Source: Williamsia sp. 1135 (GTDB taxonomy: Bacteria; Actinomycetota; Actinomycetes; Mycobacteriales; Mycobacteriaceae). From it: DNA of 64,000 nt. Positions within the stretch are counted from its first letter, which is position 1, and each line of letters begins with the position of its first letter. Positions 9,919 through 18,652 of the stretch are shown here, one piece after another. Below the pieces are notes generated by a model. It did no database searches and had not been told where the DNA came from. It worked only from the letters and a program-made list of their open reading frames with translations. The stretch is taken from NCBI RefSeq assembly GCF_002095395.1, contig NZ_MJEI01000106.1, positions 1-64,000 on the forward strand, read 5' to 3'. The translations under genes and the position numbers were made by a program.

Positions 9919-11109
9919 GTGGCGAAGGCGAAGTTCGAGCGGACCAAGCCGCACGTGAACATCGGCACCATCGGTCACGTCGACCACGGCAAGACCACGC
10001 TGACGGCGGCCATCACCAAGGTGTTGCACGACAAGTTCCCGGATCTCAACGCGAGCTTTGCGTTCGATCAAATCGACAAGGCTCCGGAAGAGAAGGCTCG
10101 TGGTATCACGATCAACATCTCGCATGTTGAGTACCAGACGGAGAAGCGTCACTACGCCCACGTCGATGCTCCTGGTCACGCGGACTACATCAAGAACATG
10201 ATCACCGGTGCAGCCCAGATGGACGGCGCGATCCTCGTGGTTGCCGCCACCGACGGCCCGATGCCCCAGACGCGTGAGCACGTGCTGCTCGCTCGCCAGG
10301 TCGGCGTGCCGTACATCCTGGTCGCGCTGAACAAGGCCGACATGGTCGACGATGACGAGATCATCGAGCTGGTCGAGATGGAGGTGCGCGAGCTTCTCGC
10401 TGCACAGGAGTTCGACGAGGATGCCCCCGTCATCAAGGTCTCCGCTCTGAAGGCCCTCGAGGGTGACCCCGAGTGGGTCAAGACCGTCGAAGAGCTCATG
10501 GACGCTGTCGACGAGAGCATCCCGGAGCCGGTTCGTGAGACCGAGAAGCCGTTCCTGATGCCCGTGGAGGACGTGTTCACGATCACCGGTCGTGGCACCG
10601 TTGTCACCGGTCGTGTGGAGCGTGGCGAGGTCAAGGTGAACGAGGAAGTCGACATCGTCGGCATCCGCGAGAAGAGCACCAAGACCACCGTCACCGGTAT
10701 CGAGATGTTCCACAAGCTTCTCGACTCGGCACAGGCAGGCGACAACGCCGGTCTGCTGCTGCGTGGTCTGAAGCGCGAAGATGTCGAGCGTGGACAGGTT
10801 GTCATCAAGCCGGGCACCACCACCCCGCACACCGAGTTCGAAGGACAGGCCTACATCCTGTCCAAGGACGAAGGCGGACGGCACACCCCGTTCTTCAACA
10901 ACTACCGTCCCCAGTTCTACTTCCGTACGACTGACGTGACGGGCGTTGTGACCCTGCCCGAGGGCACCGAAATGGTCATGCCCGGTGACAACACCGAGAT
11001 GTCCGTCAAGCTGATCCAGCCGGTCGCCATGGACGAGGGCCTGCGCTTCGCGATCCGTGAAGGTGGCCGCACCGTCGGTGCCGGTCGCGTCACGAAGATC
11101 AACAAGTAG
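9919..11109 (+). CDS. tuf: Elongation factor Tu
   Basis: A 396-residue EF-Tu, delivering aminoacyl-tRNA to the ribosome. It shows [32 protein letters not shown] (shown by its start DAPGHADY) and [10 protein letters not shown]. Translation starts at GTG, with a strong AGGAGG at 9905-9910, 8 bp upstream. The 154-bp gap from fusA contains a short GTGACC/GGTCAC stem and may hold an extra promoter, common for tuf but not demonstrated here. A strong terminator follows. Confidence 0.98.
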   Translation: MAKAKFERTKPHVNIGTIGHVDHGKTTLTAAITKVLHDKFPDLNASFAFDQIDKAPEEKARGITINISHVEYQTEKRHYAHVDAPGHADYIKNMITGAAQMDGAILVVAATDGPMPQTREHVLLARQVGVPYILVALNKADMVDDDEIIELVEMEVRELLAAQEFDEDAPVIKVSALKALEGDPEWVKTVEELMDAVDESIPEPVRETEKPFLMPVEDVFTITGRGTVVTGRVERGEVKVNEEVDIVGIREKSTKTTVTGIEMFHKLLDSAQAGDNAGLLLRGLKREDVERGQVVIKPGTTTPHTEFEGQAYILSKDEGGRHTPFFNNYRPQFYFRTTDVTGVVTLPEGTEMVMPGDNTEMSVKLIQPVAMDEGLRFAIREGGRTVGAGRVTKINK

Positions 11110-11124
11110 TAGCAGCTACACCCG

Positions 11125-11159
11125 AAAACGCCCGATCCCGCAAGGGGTCGGGCGTTTTT
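11125..11159 (+). terminator. Rho-independent terminator of the str operon
   Basis: An 11-bp stem, CGCCCGATCCC / GGGGTCGGGCG with one G-U pair, closes a GCAA loop. It is flanked by AAAA on the left and TTTTT on the right. It lies 16 bp after the tuf stop codon. Confidence 0.93.
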
Positions 11160-11269
11160 GCTGTGTCCGGGAGCGGATTCACCCTGAGATCGTCCACCTC
11201 ACGGGGGGCGAAGGGCATATAACCCTTGGTGACCCCTCAGACGGACGATCTCAGGGACCTTCGGACTCG

Positions 11270-12217
11270 TTACGTGTAATAAAGGAGGCTGTCGACCTGC
11301 CCGGTGCCGCCCGGCAGGGCCTTGACCTCGCTGTTGATGAGGTAGAAGCCCCCTTGGGGTGCCGGAACGATCGCCAACATCTGTTCTCCCATGTTCTTTG
11401 GCGCCACATTGTCGAGCATCAGCCGGAAAGGATTGTCGTTGAGGTTCTGCCTGTGCAAGACGCGGTAGGTTCTGCCGAGAATGGTCACGTGCGGCGCCGC
11501 GCCCCAGTCCGCCTGCTTGAGTTTGATCTCGTTTTTCTTCAACGCGCTCTCCAGGTTCTTCATCACGCCTGCCTGCGCGCGGCTCAGGTGGATGTGGAGT
11601 TGGTCTTGCTGCCGGGCGGCCTTTGAATTGATCCCTATGGCCGGCACGGTTCCTACCGGGCGTGGCGCAGCATTGGCCTCATCGAAGGCGATCTTGCAGA
11701 AATTGAGCGTGGTGCCCTGCCAGATGTGGGAACACTCGATCCCCGACAGTCGCTGGGTGGGTACCAGAAGCCGATTGTTGGGTCCCGATCCACCCGGGGT
11801 GCCACCCTGCCGGATGGCGTAAGCCTGCTTGGTTGAACCTGACAGCGGGGTCGGGGGTGGAATGACCTTCGGCACCGGCTGTGGTTGTTGAGGGATCATC
11901 GAGACGCTGGTTCGCACCACCTTGGTATTGGTGCCGGGGAAGGCGGGAGTCACGTTCTTCACCCGCTCCCACAAAAAGAGCCGGTCGGTGACGCCAGGTG
12001 GGGTGACGTCGTTGAAGCCTCCGCAGTCGGCGCCGGATCCGAGTGGCCCGCACAGTTCCGGCCCGACCGACCCGGTCCCGGGTAGATCGCACAGACTCGG
12101 CGCTGCGTGGGCGGGCCCTGATGACGCGAGCGCCCCGGCAGCGAGTCCGGCAACAGTGGTCGCCGTGATCGACAGCATCCGCCGACGATTGATCCTGGGT
12201 GGGTTGATGTCGGTCAT
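11270..12217 (-). CDS. Secreted CDP-diacylglycerol pyrophosphatase-like protein
   Basis: A 315-residue protein resembling the Cdh family, which hydrolyses CDP-diacylglycerol to phosphatidate and CMP. The family signature is seen as QDQLHIHLSR, with its HxH pair, plus the conserved NFCKIAFDEAN and HVTILGR stretches. The N-terminus has RINRRRMLSI followed by a hydrophobic segment and an AHA cleavage-like site, suggesting Tat or Sec export. I chose the ATG at 12217 because it has GTGGAGG upstream and begins the signal peptide; the open frame extends 74 codons further. It is divergent from the SHOCT gene. Substrate is by family resemblance only. Confidence 0.72.
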   Translation of the reverse strand: MTDINPPRINRRRMLSITATTVAGLAAGALASSGPAHAAPSLCDLPGTGSVGPELCGPLGSGADCGGFNDVTPPGVTDRLFLWERVKNVTPAFPGTNTKVVRTSVSMIPQQPQPVPKVIPPPTPLSGSTKQAYAIRQGGTPGGSGPNNRLLVPTQRLSGIECSHIWQGTTLNFCKIAFDEANAAPRPVGTVPAIGINSKAARQQDQLHIHLSRAQAGVMKNLESALKKNEIKLKQADWGAAPHVTILGRTYRVLHRQNLNDNPFRLMLDNVAPKNMGEQMLAIVPAPQGGFYLINSEVKALPGGTGQVDSLLYYT

Positions 12218-12392
12218 TGCGGTTGCCTCCACAAGTGGTCTCGCGTTGTGATCGAGTATGCGCCGAGTCGACTTGTCGGGTGAGTCGTTGGAGGGAAATC
12301 CTGCCGGTCGAATGACTTCGCACCCAACATGCTCGACCGGGTACACCGCGGTGCGCGATACTGTCTGCACACGTGGAGAACAGGGGCGGGTG

Positions 12393-13253
12393 ATGGGCCT
12401 TTTCGGGCACGGCAGCAGCGACACGGAGCCGACTTTCATGCGGACGTTCGTGCCGATTCTCGCGTTCTCGCTGCTGTGCGGGATCGTCGGACCGATCTTC
12501 CTCGTCGCGTATTTCGTGATCGGCGATCCGATGGTGGGCTGGATGTTCTACACCGGGCTCGCGATCACCATCCTTGATGTCGTCATCGCGTTCTTCATCG
12601 CACAGTTCACCTACCGGGGTAAGCGCCGGCGGTTCGAACTCGAGCAGACCGGGCGGCTCGGGGTCGCCGACGTGCTGTCGGTGGAGCAGACCAACGTGCA
12701 GGTCAACAACCAGCCGATGATGAAGCTGAAGCTCCGCATCCACGGCGACGGCATCGCACCGTTCGAGGCCGACAAACGGCTTGTCGTCCCCTTGATGCAT
12801 CTGGCAGCACTCAACGCGCGACGGCTGGCGGTGCTCGTCGACCCGTACTCGGGCCAGTTCGAGATCGATTGGCAACGAACATCTTTGCTGGCGGGGTCGG
12901 CCCCGGCGCGGTTCACCGACACCGATACCGGCAGGGAGTTCGACTTGTCCGGGCAATCGGATGCCCTCATGGAGATCATGAGCGTGTTCAAGAACAACAA
13001 CATCCCCTTCGGTGGCACCGTCGATCTTCGCTCCAATCCGGTGGCGCGCCAGCAGGTCATGGACATCGTGCGCCGCGTCGGAGGTCAACCCGCGGGTCGT
13101 CCGGACCTGCGGAAGGTCGACTACGCCGCACCTCCTGCGCCGCCACGAAGCCCGAGCCAGCGGCTGGCCGAACTCGAGGCGATGCGCGGCGCCGGAAACA
13201 TCAGCGACGCCGAGTACCAGGCGGTGCGAACCCGGATTCTCGGCGAGCTCTGA
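12393..13253 (+). CDS. Two-helix membrane protein with C-terminal SHOCT domain
   Basis: A 286-residue protein of unknown function. Two hydrophobic helices lie near the N-terminus (FVPILAFSLLCGIVGPIF and a second ending FFIAQF). A soluble region follows, and the last about 30 residues form a SHOCT domain (QRLAELEAMRGAGNISDAEY). SHOCT domains are short helical modules often linked to oligomerisation. The ATG at 12393 follows AGGGGCGGG; a GTG one codon earlier is also possible. It is divergent from the Cdh-like gene. Confidence 0.7.
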   Translation: MGLFGHGSSDTEPTFMRTFVPILAFSLLCGIVGPIFLVAYFVIGDPMVGWMFYTGLAITILDVVIAFFIAQFTYRGKRRRFELEQTGRLGVADVLSVEQTNVQVNNQPMMKLKLRIHGDGIAPFEADKRLVVPLMHLAALNARRLAVLVDPYSGQFEIDWQRTSLLAGSAPARFTDTDTGREFDLSGQSDALMEIMSVFKNNNIPFGGTVDLRSNPVARQQVMDIVRRVGGQPAGRPDLRKVDYAAPPAPPRSPSQRLAELEAMRGAGNISDAEYQAVRTRILGEL

Positions 13254-13258
13254 ACCCG

Positions 13259-13328
13259 GAATTCGCGCCAGATACGTGCGTACGCGCCGGTTGCAACCGG
13301 CGCGTACGCAGGCAAGTGGCGCGAATTC
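13259..13328. repeat. 70-bp nested palindrome between the SHOCT gene and the clpP operon
   Basis: A perfect 32-bp palindrome, GCGTACGCGCCGGTTG and its reverse complement (13278-13309), is nested inside perfect 12-bp outer arms GAATTCGCGCCA (13259-13270) and TGGCGCGAATTC (13317-13328). Each side has a 7-nt spacer. It starts 5 bp past the SHOCT stop codon and is followed by GTTTTG. It may terminate transcription of the SHOCT gene or be a mobile palindromic unit. Confidence 0.85.
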
Positions 13329-13332
13329 GTTT

Positions 13333-13364
13333 TGCTGCTGAGGGCAGAACTGCTCACGGCAGCA
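13333..13364 (+). promoter_or_regulatory. Two overlapping PopR-like boxes upstream of the clpP operon
   Basis: TGCTGCT-GAG-GGCAGAA (13333-13349) and AACTGCT-CAC-GGCAGCA (13348-13364) share two bases and the same 7-3-7 palindromic layout. They lie 40-72 bp before the first clpP start. A third site of the same layout lies before the nearby regulator gene. The layout resembles what I recall of the Streptomyces PopR box (TTCTGCC-N3-GGCAGAA); that comparison is from memory. Confidence 0.6.
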
Positions 13365-13404
13365 ACGGCTTTCGTGATCACCATCCGCCACGCAGGATAG
13401 GTGC

Positions 13405-14019
13405 ATGACGGATGACAAAACGCCCAGCCCCATCGACGACGAACTGGTCATCAGACTTTTTCATCAACGCGTGATCGTGCTCGGCGACCAGCTGGATCAG
13501 CAACTCGGCAACCGACTCTGTAGCCAACTACTGCTGCTCTCGGCCGAAGACTCCCACAAAGACATCAGCTTCTGGATCAATTCGCCCGGCGGGTCGGTTC
13601 CGGCGATGCTGGCCATCATGGACGTCATGCGTGCCATCCCCAACGACGTGAGCACGCTTGCCCTCGGTATCGCCGCGAGTGCCGGGCAGTTCCTGCTATC
13701 GGCGGGTACTCCCGGTAAGCGGTACGCCTTGACCCACTCGCGAATCCTCATGCACCAGGGCTCATCCGGCATCGGCGGCACCGCTGTCGACGTCGAGTTG
13801 CAGGCAGACGATCTGCGGCACACCCGCGACACCGTGCTCGCTCTGATCGTGGCGAACACGGGTCGTCCGGCCGAGCAGATCTGGACGGACTCACTCCGGG
13901 ACCGTTGGTACACCGCAGAACAAGCCGCGGACTACGGGTTCATAGACAGGGTCATTGATGGCGTCGAGGACATCTATCCGGCGTATTCACGCCCCGCGGC
14001 GTTGGGAGGCCGGCGATGA
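13405..14019 (+). CDS. ClpP-type protease subunit, ClpP1-like, catalytic triad intact
   Basis: A 204-residue ClpP serine protease subunit, which would assemble into a chambered Clp protease with an AAA+ unfoldase. The triad is present: Ser in GIAASAGQFLL, His in RILMHQ and Asp in WTDSLRDRW. The sequence is of the ClpP1 type. It overlaps the next clpP gene by 4 bp (ATGA). The pair is probably an accessory set like the Streptomyces clpP3-clpP4 operon, since a ClgR/PopR-type regulator is adjacent and no clpX is present. The essential clpP1P2 pair would be elsewhere. Confidence 0.86.
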   Translation: MTDDKTPSPIDDELVIRLFHQRVIVLGDQLDQQLGNRLCSQLLLLSAEDSHKDISFWINSPGGSVPAMLAIMDVMRAIPNDVSTLALGIAASAGQFLLSAGTPGKRYALTHSRILMHQGSSGIGGTAVDVELQADDLRHTRDTVLALIVANTGRPAEQIWTDSLRDRWYTAEQAADYGFIDRVIDGVEDIYPAYSRPAALGGRR

Positions 14020-14612
14020 GCGGCTACACGATTCCGTACGTGGTCGAGAAGACCGCGGGCGGTGAACGGTCGATGGATGTGTACAGCCGGCTGCTGTCCG
14101 AGCGGATCGTGTACCTGGGTACCGAGATCGACGACGGGGTGGCCAACGTCCTGATCGCCCAGATGCTGCATCTGGAGTCGGACAGTGCGGATCTGCCGAT
14201 CAACCTCTACATCAATTCTGCGGGTGGATCACCCGAGGCGATGCTGGCCGTGTACGACACCATGCAGTACATCCGCTCCGAGGTCGCCACGACCTGCGTC
14301 GGGCAGGCCGGTGGACCCGCAGCAGTGCTGCTCGCAGGAGGCGCCCCCGGACAACGCGGGATCTTGGGTCACGGGCGGGTGGTGCTGCACCAGCCGTCCA
14401 TCCAGGGACAGGGCTCCATTCCCGACCTCATCATCCACGCGGACGAGGTGGTGCGGGTGCGTTCGGAATTGGAGGAACTGCTGGCCAGGCACACCGGGAA
14501 GGATCTGCACACGCTGCGCCACGACACCGATCGCGACCTGATCCTGCCCGCCGCGGCAGTGGTCGAGTACGGGCTGGCCGACGAGGTGCTCTTGACCAGG
14601 CCTCGGCGGTGA
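14016..14612 (+). CDS. ClpP-type subunit, ClpP2-like, nucleophile serine missing
   Basis: A 198-residue ClpP2-type subunit. The usual GQAASAAAVLL active-site segment reads GQAGGPAAVLL, so the nucleophilic serine is replaced by glycine. The histidine (VVLHQPS) and aspartate (RHDTDRD) are kept, and the fold-defining INSAGGSP and ARHTGKD motifs are normal. It is probably a non-catalytic partner of the upstream subunit in a mixed ring, comparable in principle to ClpR. GGGAGG precedes the ATG inside the upstream gene. It converges with the regulator gene, with 3 bp between stops. Confidence 0.85.
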   Translation: MSGYTIPYVVEKTAGGERSMDVYSRLLSERIVYLGTEIDDGVANVLIAQMLHLESDSADLPINLYINSAGGSPEAMLAVYDTMQYIRSEVATTCVGQAGGPAAVLLAGGAPGQRGILGHGRVVLHQPSIQGQGSIPDLIIHADEVVRVRSELEELLARHTGKDLHTLRHDTDRDLILPAAAVVEYGLADEVLLTRPRR

Positions 14613-14615
14613 CGG

Positions 14616-15011
14616 TCAGGACACCATCCGAAGGTTCGCGCGCCCGGTCACCGGACTCGTGGCGGTCGGGCGGGCTCCGCGGCGGATGCCGCCGACAGCG
14701 ACGACGGGCCGCGACTGCGCGTGTTCGAGCAACATCGCGACGCCCCTGGTCACGTCGAGCAACGTGAGGCCGAGAGCGCCGGTGACCGCGGACAAGATCT
14801 CGGACGAGGGCTCTTTGCGCCCGCGTTCGATCTCAGAGAGGTACTGCGGCGACACCCCGGCCTCCGCTGCGATGTCGGTGAGGATTCGTCCCTGGGCGGT
14901 GCGCTCGGCGCGTAAGTACGACCCGAGCACGCTGCGCCACAGCTCGTCTTGCCGGAAGGGAGTGAACGTGCGGTCCCCGCGGCCGGGGAGAGTCCTCGAG
15001 GTGTCGCCCAT
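14616..15011 (-). CDS. ClgR/PopR-like XRE-family regulator
   Basis: A 131-residue DNA-binding protein with one XRE helix-turn-helix (about 30-85: LGSYLRAERTAQGR, then AGVSPQYLSEIERGRKEPSS). This is typical of ClgR and PopR, the activators of clp genes in actinobacteria. The ATG at 15011 is chosen because the open frame upstream lacks similarity and would run through the promoter region. It is convergent with the clpP pair. A 7-3-7 palindrome 41-57 bp upstream matches those before the clpP operon, which suggests control of both the operon and itself. Confidence 0.8.
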   Translation of the reverse strand: MGDTSRTLPGRGDRTFTPFRQDELWRSVLGSYLRAERTAQGRILTDIAAEAGVSPQYLSEIERGRKEPSSEILSAVTGALGLTLLDVTRGVAMLLEHAQSRPVVAVGGIRRGARPTATSPVTGRANLRMVS

Positions 15012-15051
15012 GATCCGAACGTAGTTCGAAAACCCGCCCGGTGGTGCGGGT

Positions 15052-15068
15052 ATCTGCTCTGGGCAGAA
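15052..15068 (-). promoter_or_regulatory. PopR-like box upstream of the regulator gene
   Basis: ATCTGCT-CTG-GGCAGAA has the same layout as the two boxes before the clpP operon, and the right half GGCAGAA is identical to the first of them. It sits between the regulator start (15011) and the divergent amidohydrolase start (15134). Confidence 0.58.
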
Positions 15069-15133
15069 TTCCGAGAATCTTTGCGAGCGGTCACTCTCTA
15101 TGTTACCTTCGCCGTGAGTGATGGAGGTCACAT

Positions 15134-16981
15134 ATGAGTCTGCAGCTGGAGACAACGGGATCGGTGGGCGACGACGGCAGTCGATTCGACATGGTCGTCC
15201 GTGGGGGAACCTGGTTCGACGGGACGGGGGCACCCGGCCTGCGCCGCGACCTAGGGATCCGCGGTGGCAGGGTCATCGAGGTCTCCAACGCACCGCTGCC
15301 GGTCGGACCCGACACCAAGGTCATCGAGGCCGGCGGTCAGTGGGTCATGCCCGGGTTCATCGATGTCCATACCCACTACGACGCCGAGGTGCTCGTCGCC
15401 CCCGGACTCGGCGAGTCGATCCGGCACGGCGTCACCACCGCGATCATCGGGAACTGCTCGCTGTCGACGGTCTATACGACTCCGGTCGATGCTGCCGACC
15501 TGTTCAGTCGGGTCGAGGCGCTGCCGCGTGACCACGTGATCAAGGCCCTCGAGCAGGGCAAGGACTGGACGGACCCCGCGTCGTACATCGAGTCGCTCGA
15601 GTCGCTGGCGCTGGGACCGAACATCGCGGCCTTCCTCGGTCATTCGGACATCCGCGCATCGGTGATGGGGCTGGGACTAGCCACGGATCGTGCGCACAAG
15701 CCGAGCCGCTCGGAGATGGCCGCGATCAGCACGGCGGTCGAGGACGCGCTCGACGCCGGGTTCCTCGGGGTCTCGTCGATGACCAATCCCTGGGACAAGC
15801 TCGACGGCGACCGCTACCGGTCCCGGTGCCTACCGTCGGTGTATGCGCACTGGAGTGAACGCCGCAAGATCAACCGGATTCTGCGGCGACGCGATCGGGT
15901 CTTGCAGACGATCCCGAACCTGAACACCAAGTACGACATCCTCTTCTTCCTCGCGGGCAGTACGGGGCTCGGCCGCAAACCGCTGCGCACCTCGGTGCTC
16001 GCGGCCGCCGACGCCAAATCGGATCGTTGGGTGCGCCGGATCTTCGGTCCGATCGCGACTCTCGCGAACGACATCGGTCGCGGTGCGCTGCGATGGCAGC
16101 ATCTGCCGGTCCCGTTCGAGGTCTACAGCGATGGCATCGATCTCGTGGTGTTCGAGGAATTCGGTTCCGGCCGTGCCGCTCTGCACCTGCGGGAGGAGAT
16201 GGGGCGCAACGATCTGCTGTCCGATCCGGAGTATCGCCGCTGGTTCCGCGAAGACTTCGAGAAGAAGTTAAGTTCGCGCATCTGGCATCGCGACTTCGAC
16301 GACGCCGAGATCAGCGACTGCCCCGACGCCTCGATGATCGGCAAGACGATCGAGCAGGTGGCTCGCGAGCGCGGGATCCACAGCACGGACATGTTCCTCG
16401 ACCTCGTGGTCGAATACGGCACTGCCTTCCGCTGGCACACGGTCATCACCAATGACCGACCCGAGATCGCCGATTGGCTGATCAAACAGAAGGGCGTCAC
16501 GATCGGTTTCTCCGATGCCGGTGCGCACCTGCGCAACATGGCTTTCTACAACTACGGGATCAAGCTGCTGCAGCGGGTGAAAGAGGCCGAACACGGGGCT
16601 CGGACGCCGTTCCTCACGATCGAAGAAGCAATTCACAAACTCACCGGCGAACTCGGTGAGTTCTACGGCCTGGACGCTGGATTCTTGCGGATCGGTGATC
16701 GTGCGGACTTCGTCGTCGTCGACCCGGCCGGCCTCACCGACCAGACGAAGGAATACGCTGAAGAATCGATGCCCGAATTCGGAGGAATCAAGCGGATGGT
16801 GAATCGCAACGACGATGCGGTGACCGCCACAGTCGTCGCCGGCGAATACCTTTATGGCCGCGGCGATTTCGCTCCCGGATTCGGAACCACACTGCGCAGC
16901 GGTCAGTTCCTGCGCGCGGGCCAGCCGCGCGGCACGGTGAAGAATCAGCCCGAACAGCTCAGGCACACGGTGGTTGGATGA
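15134..16981 (+). CDS. Amidohydrolase, N-acyl-D-amino-acid deacylase-like
   Basis: A 615-residue metal-dependent hydrolase of the amidohydrolase superfamily. The metal-binding HTHYDAE motif is near residue 80, after a typical N-terminal beta segment (VVRGGTWFDGTGAPG). A second conserved block DAGAHLRNM precedes the C-terminal composite domain (RIGDRADFVVVDP). The family includes D-aminoacylases; the true substrate is unknown. ATG follows GGAGG at 15123-15127. The TetR gene overlaps its end by 4 bp, suggesting one transcript. Confidence 0.8.
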   Translation: MSLQLETTGSVGDDGSRFDMVVRGGTWFDGTGAPGLRRDLGIRGGRVIEVSNAPLPVGPDTKVIEAGGQWVMPGFIDVHTHYDAEVLVAPGLGESIRHGVTTAIIGNCSLSTVYTTPVDAADLFSRVEALPRDHVIKALEQGKDWTDPASYIESLESLALGPNIAAFLGHSDIRASVMGLGLATDRAHKPSRSEMAAISTAVEDALDAGFLGVSSMTNPWDKLDGDRYRSRCLPSVYAHWSERRKINRILRRRDRVLQTIPNLNTKYDILFFLAGSTGLGRKPLRTSVLAAADAKSDRWVRRIFGPIATLANDIGRGALRWQHLPVPFEVYSDGIDLVVFEEFGSGRAALHLREEMGRNDLLSDPEYRRWFREDFEKKLSSRIWHRDFDDAEISDCPDASMIGKTIEQVARERGIHSTDMFLDLVVEYGTAFRWHTVITNDRPEIADWLIKQKGVTIGFSDAGAHLRNMAFYNYGIKLLQRVKEAEHGARTPFLTIEEAIHKLTGELGEFYGLDAGFLRIGDRADFVVVDPAGLTDQTKEYAEESMPEFGGIKRMVNRNDDAVTATVVAGEYLYGRGDFAPGFGTTLRSGQFLRAGQPRGTVKNQPEQLRHTVVG

Positions 16982-17592
16982 CCCCTGCCACGGACACCAC
17001 CGGGGATGGCCGACGGACCCAGCAGCAGCGCCGGGACGCGACCAAGGCCCGGCTGGTCGATGCCTGCGTGAGCTCGCTGTGCGAGATCGGCTACCAGCGC
17101 AGCACGATCAGTGAGATCTGTGGTCGAAGTGGGGTCTCGCAAGGCGGGCTGTTCAGGCATTTCCCGACTCGACTGGACCTGGTGATCGCGGCCGCCGACG
17201 AAGTGCGGCGCAGGCAATTCGAGGCGTTCTCCCAAAGCCTCGCCATGCTGGGGACCGATACCCTGTCCGACTGTCTGTTGCTGGTCCGGGCCGCCTGCCG
17301 GGCCCCGGTGAACGGCGCCTGGTACGAGCTGCTGGTGGCGGCCCGTACCGACGCAGGCCTGCGCGAACGCCTTGCTCCCATGCTGGCCGAATATCACACG
17401 CAGATCGCCGACTTCGCCAGGACGATACCTGCGGTACAGGGACTGCCCCCGGGTCAGATCGAGGTGGTTGCTCTGACGGTGGTTCACCTTTTCGACGGTG
17501 AATCCGTTGCCGCAGCGGTCAATCCGCAGCCCGCACTCGACGATGCGCGCCTCGAACTCGTCCTCGGCTGGCTCGCCGGGCTCTCGGGATAG
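16978..17592 (+). CDS. TetR family transcriptional regulator
   Basis: A 204-residue repressor-like protein. The N-terminal helix-turn-helix (about 20-70) contains ISEICGRSGVSQGGLFRHFPTRLDLV. The C-terminal domain would bind an unknown ligand. It overlaps the amidohydrolase stop by 4 bp (ATGA) and is followed 10 bp later by menC. It probably controls the amidohydrolase, which is inferred from position. Confidence 0.88.
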   Translation: MTPATDTTGDGRRTQQQRRDATKARLVDACVSSLCEIGYQRSTISEICGRSGVSQGGLFRHFPTRLDLVIAAADEVRRRQFEAFSQSLAMLGTDTLSDCLLLVRAACRAPVNGAWYELLVAARTDAGLRERLAPMLAEYHTQIADFARTIPAVQGLPPGQIEVVALTVVHLFDGESVAAAVNPQPALDDARLELVLGWLAGLSG

Positions 17593-17602
17593 GTCGACGC
17601 CG

Positions 17603-18556
17603 ATGCCCGCAGGGCCGTCGTACTCCGATCTCGCGTCCTCGGCTGCTGTCGTCGCGTTGCCGATGCGAATGCGTTTTCGGGGGATCACGGTTCGCGAGGT
17701 GATGATCTTCCGCGGTCCCGCGGGCTGGGGTGAGTTCGGGGCGTTCCAGGAATATGACGACGTCGAGGCGTCGGCGTGGCTGGCAGCAGGTATCGAAGCG
17801 GCCTACGAGGGTCCGCCGCCGGCCGTGCGCGCGGCGGTCCCCGTCAACGCCACGATCCCCCCGATTCCCGCAGATCAGGTCGCGGACGTGGTTGCCCGAT
17901 TCCCTGGTGCGCATACCGCAAAGGTCAAGGTGGCGCAGGAGGGCCAGACCCTCGCCGACGATGTGGCCAGGGTCGAGGCCGTACGCGAGCACATCACCAA
18001 CGTCCGCGTGGACGCCAACGGAAAATGGACTGTGCAGCAAGCGATCACAGCTCTGCGTGCACTCGGTGAGCTGGAATACGCGGAGCAACCCTGCGCGACG
18101 ATCGAGGAACTTGCCCAGGTGCGCAGGGCCACGACGACACCGATAGCCGCAGATGAGAGCATCCGCCGGGTAGCGGATCCGCTACGGGTGATCGCTGCGG
18201 GTGCCGCTGATGTCGCCGTCCTCAAGGTCGCCCCGCTCGGGGGGATGCGGCGCGTTCTCCAGCTCGCATCGGACATCCCGATACCCGTCGTCATCTCCAG
18301 CGCCCTCGACTCGGCGGTCGGGATCTCCGCGGGGGTGGCCGCGGCGGCGGCGCTGCCGGATCTCGAGTTGGCGTGTGGGCTCGGCACCGGAGGGTTGTTC
18401 ACCACCGACGTTGCCGAGCCGTTTGTCCCGGACGGCGGATTGCTGACGCCCCGAACGGTCGACGTCGACGTGGCGGCCCTCCCGCGGGCTGATGCAGCAC
18501 GAACCCGCTGGTGGTTGGACCGTTTACGACGCTGCCACGCACTTCTGAACGGATAG
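17603..18556 (+). CDS. menC: o-Succinylbenzoate synthase
   Basis: A 317-residue enolase-superfamily enzyme making o-succinylbenzoate for menaquinone, the respiratory quinone of these bacteria. Active-site landmarks are AKVKVAQ (Lys pair), VDANGKW and EYAEQP (metal ligands), AADES and the distal Lys in AVLKVAPLGG. The length fits actinobacterial MenC. The ATG at 17603 gives the expected N-terminus; the frame is open about 35 codons upstream into the TetR gene. No other men genes are in the window. Confidence 0.88.
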   Translation: MPAGPSYSDLASSAAVVALPMRMRFRGITVREVMIFRGPAGWGEFGAFQEYDDVEASAWLAAGIEAAYEGPPPAVRAAVPVNATIPPIPADQVADVVARFPGAHTAKVKVAQEGQTLADDVARVEAVREHITNVRVDANGKWTVQQAITALRALGELEYAEQPCATIEELAQVRRATTTPIAADESIRRVADPLRVIAAGAADVAVLKVAPLGGMRRVLQLASDIPIPVVISSALDSAVGISAGVAAAAALPDLELACGLGTGGLFTTDVAEPFVPDGGLLTPRTVDVDVAALPRADAARTRWWLDRLRRCHALLNG

Positions 18557-18652
18557 CCGGACAACCGGTAGTGGCCTTCGTCACCGACAGAAGATACAAT
18601 TTTCGCAAAACGTTCCAACAGGGGACGTTCAGCCACAGCGGAGGTTTGGTAT

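Noticed and set aside
11679-13451. 590-residue minus-strand frame across the Cdh-like gene, the SHOCT gene and the palindrome
   Set aside because: It is opposite or out of frame to supported genes, and its repeated Cys-Asn-Arg-Arg-like segment is just the translated palindrome at 13259-13328.
18557-18652. KstR-like site before the P450
   Set aside because: The region has AACGTT-like fragments but no AAC-N2-GTT palindrome, so I did not add it to the three-site group.
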